Below are positions 1-5,190 of a stretch of DNA of 5,477 nt, piece by piece. The stretch lies in assembly GCA_031392945.1 (NCBI GenBank), contig JANMVT010000251.1:1-5477 (forward strand), given 5' to 3'. The notes beneath the pieces were generated by a model. The model searched no databases and was not told the origin of the DNA. It saw only the letters and a list, made by a program, of their open reading frames with translations. A program made the position numbers and the translations under genes. Every line of letters begins with the position of its first letter. The first letter of the stretch is position 1. Source of the stretch: JANYCG01 sp031392945. GTDB taxonomy: Bacteria; Pseudomonadota; Gammaproteobacteria; Burkholderiales; Burkholderiaceae_C.

Positions 1-926
1 TTTAGAAACTTGGCGGCCAACTCGGGTGAGTTGCCCACTGGCTCAATGCCCAAGGCGTCGAATTTGCCCTTGATTTCGGCAGAGTTGACAGCCTTGGCGA
101 CCTCTGCGTTCAAACGGTTGACGATGTCGCGCGGCACGCCAGCAGGCGCCAGAAACAAAACCCAGGTGGAGGACTCCAGCGGCGGCCCGCCCGCCTCGGC
201 GATGGTCGGCACTTCCGGCGCGCTGGGCAGGCGCTTGGCCGAGAACATGCCCATTGCCTTGATCTTGCCGCCGCGCACATGCGGCATCAAGGCGCTCGGG
301 GTGTCAACCAGAATCTGGATGCTGCCGCCCATCAAGTCCTGCAAGGCCGGCGCCGTGCCCTTGTAGGGCACATGCACCATGTCCACACCCACCGTCTGCT
401 TGAACAGTTCGGTAGTCAAGTGCGCCGCCGCGCCCACACCTGAAGAGCCGAAAGAAATCTTGCCCGGGTTGGCACGGGCGTAGGCCAGCAATTCCTTCAT
501 GTCCCTGGGCGGAAAATTGTTGCTTGCGGTCATGATCAGCGGCGCAATGCCGACCAGCGATATCGGTGAAAAACTCTTGACCGGGTCGTAGGGGATGCGC
601 CCCGCGTACAGCGTGGCATTGGCCGCGTGTGCCGCGATGACGGTCAGCATGGTGTAGCCGTCCGGCGCAGCCCTGGCCGCCAGATCCGCCCCCAGCAGCG
701 AATTGGCGCCAGGCCGGTTTTCCACCAGGATCGTCCAGCCGGTTTGCTCCGAGATCTTTTGCACCACCATGCGCGTGGCGTTGTCGGTGATGCCGCCCGG
801 CGTGTAAGGCACGATCCATTTGATGGGCTTGCTGGGCCAGGCCTGCGCGTGCACTGCCGTGCAGGACAGGGCCAGGACAATGGTCGGCACCAGGGCCAGG
901 ATTTTTGAGAGATAAGGCAAGATCAT
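1..926 (-). CDS. Bug/TctC-family periplasmic substrate-binding protein, 3' end cut by the window
   Basis: One uninterrupted frame of 308 codons runs from ATG at 926-924 off the left edge; family members are usually about 320-330 residues, so roughly 15 are missing. Residues 1-29 form a signal peptide with a hydrophobic core (ILALVPTIVLALS) and an AxA-type end (VHAQA), followed by WPSKPI, the usual start of the mature protein. The family's ligand-loop motifs are visible: PYTPGGITDNATR (40-52), ENRPGA (69-74), PDGYT (88-92) and HVPYKGTAPAL (185-195). Bug proteins are periplasmic receptors for carboxylates and similar small acids. Some work with a TctAB membrane pair, but many are orphans, and no TctA/B gene is visible here. 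The gene follows the SDR gene after 54 bases in which I see no terminator, so cotranscription is likely. There is no clear Shine-Dalgarno before this ATG. An in-frame TTG ten codons upstream (956-954) is less attractive because it would lengthen the signal peptide. Ligand unknown. Confidence 0.9.
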   Translation of the reverse strand, partial: MILPYLSKILALVPTIVLALSCTAVHAQAWPSKPIKWIVPYTPGGITDNATRMVVQKISEQTGWTILVENRPGANSLLGADLAARAAPDGYTMLTVIAAHAANATLYAGRIPYDPVKSFSPISLVGIAPLIMTASNNFPPRDMKELLAYARANPGKISFGSSGVGAAAHLTTELFKQTVGVDMVHVPYKGTAPALQDLMGGSIQILVDTPSALMPHVRGGKIKAMGMFSAKRLPSAPEVPTIAEAGGPPLESSTWVLFLAPAGVPRDIVNRLNAEVAKAVNSAEIKGKFDALGIEPVGNSPELAAKFL

Positions 927-980
927 GATGGTGTGGATGATAGTGGCAGAAGTCAACCTGTGCCGGGCCAAGCCTGCTGT

Positions 981-1760
981 TTAAAACGTCCCCGGAAACG
1001 ACCCCCCGTCCATCAACAGGTTCTGCCCATTGATGTAACCCGCGTGGGCGCTGCACAGGTAGGCGCAGGTGGCGCCGAATTCTTCGGGGCGGCCCAGGCG
1101 TTTGGCGGGGTGTTTGTGGATGCGGGCCGCGCGGATGGACGCCGCGTCCGTCCCCTCGCGCAGGGCCTGCGCGGCGAAGTTGCTGGCCAGGCGCTGGGTC
1201 TCGAAAGTGCCGGGCAACAGGTTGTTGATGGTGACGCCTTTGGCCACCGTGCTGCGGGCGAGGCCAGCCACAAAACCGGTGAGGCCGCTGCGTGCACCGG
1301 TGCTCAGGCCCAGGCCGTCCACCGGGGCTTTGACGGCGCTGGAGGTGATGTTGACAATGCGGCCAAAACCGCGCGCCATCATGCCGTCAACCGTGCGCCG
1401 GATGATGTCGATGGGCGTGAGCATATTGGCATCGAGCGCGCGCAGCCAGGTGTCCCGGTCCCAGTGGCGAAAGTCCCCTGGCGGCGGGCCACCCGCATTG
1501 GTGATGACGATGTCGAAGTCCGGGTGGGCGGCAAAGATGCGCTCGCGCCCGTCTACCGTGGTGACATCGGCGGCCAGCCAGTGCACAGTCGCAGATGCCG
1601 CAGCTTGCAGGGTGGCTGCGGCTTCTTGCAAGGTCGATTCAGTACGGGCCACGATGACCAGCTCGACACCTTCACGCGCCAGCGCCTGCGCACACGCCAG
1701 GCCCAAACCCGCACTGGCGCCACACACAAGGGCTTTGCGCCCGGCAATTCCAAAGTCCAT
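981..1760 (-). CDS. SDR-family protein with non-canonical active site (BKR-like subgroup)
   Basis: This is a 259-residue protein of normal length for a classical short-chain dehydrogenase/reductase with a Rossmann fold. It has a glycine-rich nucleotide loop CGASAGLG (13-20, Cys in place of the usual Thr), D65 after beta-4 (AADV), NAGG (88-91), N112 in helix 4, the active-site serine region NITSS (137-141), the post-catalytic LLPGTF (181-186) and the C-terminal NLLMDGG (247-253). The catalytic YxxxK is absent. Counting 13 residues from S140 gives S153 where Tyr belongs, and R157 sits at the Lys position (LSTGARSG). A beta-ketoacyl-reductase-like SDR subgroup is known to lack a perfect tetrad, and this protein resembles it. 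The neighbours suggest oxidation of a ring dihydrodiol or another pathway alcohol, but the missing residues argue against a standard mechanism. The start at ATG 1760-1758 places the Rossmann strand properly; its Shine-Dalgarno is weak. It lies 73 bases after the Rieske gene. Confidence 0.92.
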   Translation of the reverse strand: MDFGIAGRKALVCGASAGLGLACAQALAREGVELVIVARTESTLQEAAATLQAAASATVHWLAADVTTVDGRERIFAAHPDFDIVITNAGGPPPGDFRHWDRDTWLRALDANMLTPIDIIRRTVDGMMARGFGRIVNITSSAVKAPVDGLGLSTGARSGLTGFVAGLARSTVAKGVTINNLLPGTFETQRLASNFAAQALREGTDAASIRAARIHKHPAKRLGRPEEFGATCAYLCSAHAGYINGQNLLMDGGSFPGTF

Positions 1761-1833
1761 GGTGGTTTACTTTGCTATTGTTTGTATATCTAACTATTCA
1801 GCATTGACGGGGACATATGGCACTTTATACCTC
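1761..1833 (-). promoter_or_regulatory. AT-rich intergenic spacer before the SDR gene
   Basis: This is the widest gap in an otherwise tightly packed operon. It is much richer in A and T than the flanking genes. On the coding strand it carries TATACA (complement of 1782-1787), a possible -10 element, but there is no good -35 at the right distance. It also holds a weak inverted repeat at 1780-1794 (GTTTG, five central bases, CTAAC), with four of seven pairs matching. It could hold an internal promoter or operator for the SDR and second receptor genes, but nothing here proves it. I see no hairpin plus T-run that would make it a terminator. Confidence 0.3.
1804..1831 (+). promoter_or_regulatory. 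Sigma-70-like promoter pointing antisense to the Rieske gene (candidate)
   Basis: On the plus strand TTGACG (1804-1809) is followed after 16 bases by TATACC (1826-1831). These match five of six bases of the -35 consensus and four of six of the -10. No plausible plus-strand protein gene follows. If active, it would make an RNA antisense to the 3' end of the Rieske oxygenase gene. Matches this good can occur by chance in an AT-rich gap, so this is only a candidate. Confidence 0.22.
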
Positions 1834-2889
1834 TCAGGCGATAAGCGGCGGCGTCAACTGCTTCTGCGCCTGCGCCTGCATGATCTTGCGCAGGCGCGAC
1901 AGGCCCACGTCATGCTCATAAAGGTGCTCGCGCGCATTGGCGTCGGGTTCCATGGTTTCCAGCATGACGCGGTCCTGTTCCAGCACCACCCAGTGCCGGG
2001 CTTCGAGCCGGTTGCGGTACAGGAAGCGCCATACGTCGCGCTGCCAGCCACCCACCTTCCGGCAGCGCCAGAAGAACACGGCGGACATGTTGGGAGCCCC
2101 ACCCGAAGCAGAACCCGACGCAATGGGCGTGTAGCTGCCAATCACGGTGAAGCTCCCGCCGGGCCCGCCGGTCTTGGGGTAGGGAATGGCCAGGCGCATC
2201 CAGTGGGTGCCGGTGTCGCCCCATTCGGTCCAGTCAAAGTTGACGTCGCGCTGGCCGTCTTTCTCGAACATGAAGCCGTGCTCGGTTTTGCGCAAGCGGA
2301 ACTTGGCGCTGATGTCGCCCTCGCTCATGGAGTGCGACTGCTTGTGCACAAAGCTGCCGTGCATCGGATCCATCACGTTGTCGGCCACGTAGCGGTAGTC
2401 GCCGCGCCATTCCACGTAACAAGGGAAGCTGCTCCACTCGGGACTGGTCAGTTCCTCGGGCAACTTCAATGGCGGCGGCATGGCCACGTAGCTGCGGCTG
2501 TTGTAGAGCCATAACGCGCCCGCCGCGTCGATGACGTGGAACGACCGCGCTGCGCGCGAGCCTTCCAGCGTGCAGCCGGGGCTGGCAGGCACCTTAGTCA
2601 CGGTGCCGTCGCAGCGAACCTCGATGCCGTGGTACGGGCAGGCCAGCCGGTCGCCCAGATTGACACCCATCGACAGCGGTGCGCCGCGGTGCGGGCAATG
2701 GTCCTCCAGTGCGTGGATGACGCCGTGGGCGTCGCGCCAAAGCGCGATCTTGTAGCCCAGGCGGCGCAAGGACACCGGCTTTTCCTTGACGAAATCCGAA
2801 GGGCAAATAGGGTACCAGAGGTCGTAAAGCCCACGCTCCAGCAGTGCGTCAACCGGGGTTTGAGTGCCGATTTGAGTGCTTGGGCTCAT
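1834..2889 (-). CDS. Rieske [2Fe-2S] aromatic ring-hydroxylating (or O-demethylating) oxygenase, alpha subunit
   Basis: The 351-residue protein has the two-part layout of a Rieske non-heme iron oxygenase. The N-terminal Rieske cluster site is CPH (C65, H67), then exactly 16 residues, then CPYH (C84, H87). The C-terminal catalytic domain carries DPMHGSFVH: D174 matches the residue that bridges electron transfer between subunits, and H177 and H182 are iron ligands with the classic 3 and 5 spacing. D306, in LEQDRVMLE, is the likely third ligand. The length and compact shape fit the single-subunit phthalate/vanillate/dicamba type better than the longer naphthalene-dioxygenase alpha subunits. These cytoplasmic enzymes take electrons from a reductase, and none is encoded in the window. 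The start chosen is ATG 2889-2887, one base after the HTH gene's stop and five bases after a good GGAGA. A frame open to 2967 would overlap the HTH gene and adds no family sequence. The substrate is probably aromatic but cannot be named. Confidence 0.95.
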   Translation of the reverse strand: MSPSTQIGTQTPVDALLERGLYDLWYPICPSDFVKEKPVSLRRLGYKIALWRDAHGVIHALEDHCPHRGAPLSMGVNLGDRLACPYHGIEVRCDGTVTKVPASPGCTLEGSRAARSFHVIDAAGALWLYNSRSYVAMPPPLKLPEELTSPEWSSFPCYVEWRGDYRYVADNVMDPMHGSFVHKQSHSMSEGDISAKFRLRKTEHGFMFEKDGQRDVNFDWTEWGDTGTHWMRLAIPYPKTGGPGGSFTVIGSYTPIASGSASGGAPNMSAVFFWRCRKVGGWQRDVWRFLYRNRLEARHWVVLEQDRVMLETMEPDANAREHLYEHDVGLSRLRKIMQAQAQKQLTPPLIA

Positions 2890-2890
2890 G

Positions 2891-3133
2891 TCATTCTCCG
2901 AGGGTCTTGATGGCGGACTGAAAAGAGGCCGCAGTCCACGGCTCGCCGTTGGGCCCCAACGGGCCACTCTTGTTGAGCTGGGCGATCAGGGCGTCCAGCT
3001 CCCAATGGCCAGCGCCAAAGGCACGCTCGATGGCATCGCCCAGCAAATCTTCAAAAGTAGTGGGCGGCCGCTTGCGGGCTTGGTGCTGGTCCAGGTAACG
3101 CGTGGGCAGGGCATGGATGGGAATGCCGTTCAT
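2891..3133 (-). CDS. Small protein with a recombinase-like helix-turn-helix
   Basis: An 80-residue protein. Residues 1-25 are polar and probably loose (HALPTRYLDQHQARKRPP). Residues 27-41 (FEDLLGDAIERAFG) and 45-56 (ELDALIAQLNKSG) look helical, then a turn with NGEPW (62-66) leads to a last helix (TAASFQSAIKTLG). The pattern of a LN-x-SG, a G-x-PW turn, then T-x-x-S and a helix resembles the DNA-binding segment of large serine recombinases, but there is no resolvase catalytic domain and the length leaves no room for one. Standalone proteins of this kind are, to my recollection, found beside ring-hydroxylating oxygenase genes; their function is not known to me. It might be a local regulator or a protein partner of the oxygenase. 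The start at ATG 3133 is set by a perfect AAGGAG six bases upstream; a TTG at 3151 would bypass it. Twenty-one bases separate it from the receptor gene, and one base from the Rieske gene. Confidence 0.85.
   Translation of the reverse strand: MNGIPIHALPTRYLDQHQARKRPPTTFEDLLGDAIERAFGAGHWELDALIAQLNKSGPLGPNGEPWTAASFQSAIKTLGE
2895..2899 (-). promoter_or_regulatory. Ribosome binding site fixing the Rieske oxygenase start
   Basis: On the minus strand GGAGA lies five bases before ATG 2889-2887. It falls inside the last codons of the HTH gene, which supports the internal start over the longer frame and suggests the two genes are translationally coupled. Confidence 0.7.
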
Positions 3134-3139
3134 TTCGAT

Positions 3140-3145
3140 CTCCTT
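3140..3145 (-). promoter_or_regulatory. Strong Shine-Dalgarno of the small HTH gene
   Basis: AAGGAG on the minus strand lies six bases before ATG 3133-3131. It is the best ribosome binding site in the window, suggesting the small protein is made in quantity relative to its neighbours. It rules against the TTG start at 3151, which lies upstream of it. Confidence 0.8.
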
Positions 3146-3154
3146 CGACAAAAT

Positions 3155-4162
3155 TCATTCCGCGACGATGTTGCGGGCCTTGATGATGCGTGCCCATTGG
3201 GCGGTCTCGGTGCGGATGTGTGCCGCAAAATCGGCAGGTTTCATCAATACTTCAGTCAGCCCCTGGGCCTTAAGCTGTTCGCGGGTTGCCGCCACACTCA
3301 AAATATCGGCAGCGTCCCTGGCCAGTTGCTCGACCACGCCCGCAGGCGTGCCCGCCGGGGCCAGCAGGCCGTACCACGAGGTCACCACCACACCGCTGAC
3401 GCCTTGCTCGGCAAGAGTGGGAATGTCGGGTGCGCTTGCGCTGCGGCTTGACTCGGTGATGCCGATGGCCACCAGTTTGCCGCTCTTGATTTGTGCCAGC
3501 ACGCCGGGCAAATTGCTGAACATCAGCGGCACCTGCCCACCCAGCACGTCATTGAGCGCCGGGCCGGTGCCTTTGTAGGGCACGTGCAGCAAATCCACCT
3601 CAGCCTGCTGCTTGAAAAGCTCACCGGCGAGGTGCAGGCCGCTGCCCACACCAGGTGACGCGTAGCTCAGCATGCCGGGCTTGGCTCTGGCCAGTGCGAC
3701 CAGTTCCTTTACCGTGCGAACATTGATCGAAGGCGTGGCCACCAGCACATTGGGCGCCTTGGCCAGCATGGTGACAGGCACAAAATCGCGTTCAATGTTG
3801 AACGGAAAATTCGGCATCAGGGTCGGGTTGATGGTCAGGTTGCCCGCAGGCACCACCAGCAGGGTGTGGCCGTCAGGTTTGGCGCGCTTGACTTTGTCAA
3901 TGCCGATGTTGCCAGCCGCGCCGGGCAGGTTTTCCACCACGGCGCTTTGCTTGTAGCGCTCGGCCAGGCCATTGGCAAGAATGCGCGAGAGCGAGTCGAT
4001 GGGGCCACCCGGCGGGAACGGCGCGATGACCTTGAAGCCGTCGCCGGCCAGCAGCGCGGGCGACGCTTGCGCAAAGCCGGCGGTGCAATGGAATGCTATA
4101 TAAACAGCAGCTAACAATGCATGTCCCATATGGAGAAATGGAAAAAATGAGGGGAGCTTCAT
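3155..4162 (-). CDS. Bug/TctC-family periplasmic substrate-binding protein
   Basis: A complete 335-residue receptor of the tripartite tricarboxylate transporter (TTT) family. Residues 1-31 form a signal peptide (K2, hydrophobic HALLAAVYIAFHC at 14-26, cleavage probably after AGFA at 31). Family motifs follow: APFPPGGPIDSLSR (47-60), ENLPGAAGN, PDGHT, then HVPYKGTGPAL and the C-terminal LLAPAGTPAGVV. It should bind a small acidic or aromatic acid ligand in the periplasm and either pass it to a TctAB pair encoded elsewhere or act in sensing. The ATG at 4162-4160 overlaps the stop of the extradiol dioxygenase gene as ATGA, which suggests translational coupling; a purine-rich A/G tract rather than a classic Shine-Dalgarno precedes it. 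The frame is open upstream to 4258, but that part only shadows the neighbouring gene and would bury the signal peptide. It differs widely from the other receptor at 926-1, so the two are not a recent duplication. Confidence 0.95.
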   Translation of the reverse strand: MKLPSFFPFLHMGHALLAAVYIAFHCTAGFAQASPALLAGDGFKVIAPFPPGGPIDSLSRILANGLAERYKQSAVVENLPGAAGNIGIDKVKRAKPDGHTLLVVPAGNLTINPTLMPNFPFNIERDFVPVTMLAKAPNVLVATPSINVRTVKELVALARAKPGMLSYASPGVGSGLHLAGELFKQQAEVDLLHVPYKGTGPALNDVLGGQVPLMFSNLPGVLAQIKSGKLVAIGITESSRSASAPDIPTLAEQGVSGVVVTSWYGLLAPAGTPAGVVEQLARDAADILSVAATREQLKAQGLTEVLMKPADFAAHIRTETAQWARIIKARNIVAE

Positions 4163-5190
4163 GGGTTTTTCTCTTTTTTTTCCGTCAAAAATGCGCCTGA
4201 GGCTTTCGCCTGCGGCTGGCGCCGCGTGTTGCCGTCCAGGCCGCCATCTATCGCCCATTCAGCAAACACCGTGGGGCCGGGCTCGAAATCGCGTGCCTGC
4301 CATTTGGCTGTGAGTTTGTCTTCGTCGGCGTTGTATTCGATCAGGCCGCCACAGGGGTTTTCAAAATACCAGAAGTAGGCCGACGAGATCGGGTGGCGGC
4401 CGGGTCCGAGTTGGGTCTTCCAGCCGCAGCGGCTCATGTGCAGGCCGCCGCCAAACACTTCATGGATGTCACGCACGGTGAAAGCGATGTGGTTCAGGCC
4501 GGTGGCCTTGTTGGGCAGTTGCAGCAAAAACAGGTCGTGGTGGCCGGCCTCGGAGGCACAACGCATGAACACGCCACGGCCGGGGTAACGGTCAGACGTG
4601 ACAAAACCCAGGCTTTGGTAAAACGCCTCAGCCTCCACCACGCGGTCTGAAAACAGCACCACGTGGCCAATGTCCACCGGCGTGGCACGCTCGTAAACCG
4701 GGGACGGCATATCGACACGCTGGGCATTGCCATAAGGATTGGTGGCGGCGCCCTGGATGTCAAGCGCCCGTTTGGCGCTGTGCTGAAACACGATGCGCAG
4801 GCCATGCGGGTCGATGGTGCTGATTCGGGTTTCATCCGAGTTGCTACTGTTTTGATACTTTACTTTGCTTGTACCACGGGGGCTTTCGAGTGATTTGGCT
4901 ATCAGTTTCAGGCTGACGTCATCTTTTACGCCCCACACCACTTCGCGCAACGTCGGGCCGGGTTCGATCGGTGCGGCCAGTGTGGGATCATTGGGGCGGC
5001 GCACGATCACCTGCGCGCCATTGAGCGTTTCCCACACCTGTTTCTCGGCGTCATCAACCAGCGGCTTCAAGCCCCAGTCGGAAAAGAAGCGGCGCGTGTC
5101 GTCCCAGTTCTTCTGTGTGCCGTCGGTGGAATAGGTGATGGCGTCTATCCCTTCGATTCCCTTGCCTTCGATTCCTTTGCCTTCGCTCAT
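4159..5190 (-). CDS. Type I extradiol dioxygenase-like protein (vicinal oxygen chelate superfamily)
   Basis: A 343-residue, two-domain VOC protein, slightly longer than the ~290-310 residues of typical catechol or dihydroxybiphenyl extradiol dioxygenases. The N-terminal domain (about 13-140) has kept the fold but lacks the metal His (IDAITYS), as expected. The C-terminal domain (about 172-290) has the Fe(II) triad H176 (DIGHVVLF), H234 (GLNHIAF) and E285 (GGLIEYN). Counterparts of other BphC active-site residues are present: H217/H218 (GHHDLFLL), H266 (PGRHP) and Y275, the last two with exactly BphC-like spacing to E285; the position of BphC D244 is Ser (S269). This supports a working ring-cleavage enzyme that opens a catechol next to its hydroxyls, in the cytoplasm. 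The start at ATG 5190 has GGAG eight bases upstream; ATG 5214 lies inside the aldehyde dehydrogenase gene. Both ends overlap neighbours by ATGA. The tail (about 320-343) is charged and probably disordered. Substrate unknown. Confidence 0.92.
   Translation of the reverse strand: MSEGKGIEGKGIEGIDAITYSTDGTQKNWDDTRRFFSDWGLKPLVDDAEKQVWETLNGAQVIVRRPNDPTLAAPIEPGPTLREVVWGVKDDVSLKLIAKSLESPRGTSKVKYQNSSNSDETRISTIDPHGLRIVFQHSAKRALDIQGAATNPYGNAQRVDMPSPVYERATPVDIGHVVLFSDRVVEAEAFYQSLGFVTSDRYPGRGVFMRCASEAGHHDLFLLQLPNKATGLNHIAFTVRDIHEVFGGGLHMSRCGWKTQLGPGRHPISSAYFWYFENPCGGLIEYNADEDKLTAKWQARDFEPGPTVFAEWAIDGGLDGNTRRQPQAKASGAFLTEKKEKNP
4174..4181 (-). other. A8 run at the end of the extradiol dioxygenase gene, potential -1 slippery site
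   Basis: On the coding strand the codons GAA AAA AAA GAG give A AAA AAA G in the zero frame, a slippery heptamer, 12 bases before the ATGA junction. A -1 slip would continue straight into the receptor frame, which is open there, giving a fusion protein. I do not see an obvious downstream stimulatory hairpin. It may instead simply be part of the purine-rich translation start region of the receptor gene. Confidence 0.3.
5151..5185 (-). repeat. 15-base tandem repeat, two copies plus a partial third
   Basis: Units at 5151-5165 and 5166-5180 match at 14 of 15 bases, followed by a partial CTTCG (plus-strand reading) at 5181-5185. In the extradiol dioxygenase gene they encode the low-complexity N-terminus EGKGIEGKGIEG. 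Because the unit is a multiple of three, gain or loss by slippage would change the protein length without breaking the frame. Confidence 0.85.

Noticed and set aside
924..956. Promoter for the second receptor based on TTGACT (minus strand, 956-951)
   Set aside because: The -10 position 17 bases on would be CACCAT next to the start codon; no usable -10 is present.
927..980. Terminator between the SDR and second receptor genes
   Set aside because: The GC-rich stretch does not form a clean stem and no T-run follows on the coding strand.
304..1056. Minus-strand open frame overlapping the second receptor gene
   Set aside because: It is the out-of-frame shadow of the receptor; the true frame carries the signal peptide and all Bug motifs and runs off the left edge.
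1069..2514. Long plus-strand open frame of about 480 codons across the SDR and Rieske genes
   Set aside because: It is antisense to two well supported genes, crosses the AT-rich gap, has no recognisable domain and reads as Arg/Ala/Pro-rich sequence typical of a shadow frame in GC-rich DNA.
2890..2967. Upstream extension of the Rieske gene to 2967
   Set aside because: It overlaps the HTH gene, adds no Rieske-family sequence, and a good GGAGA precedes the internal ATG at 2889.
2891..3133. Mobile-element remnant, from the recombinase-like signature
   Set aside because: The gene is intact, has a strong ribosome binding site and tight operon spacing, and no other recombinase pieces, inverted ends or target duplications are visible.
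4163..4258. Upstream extension of the receptor gene to 4258
   Set aside because: It would place 32 residues before a clear signal peptide and is only the alternate frame of the extradiol gene's 3' end.
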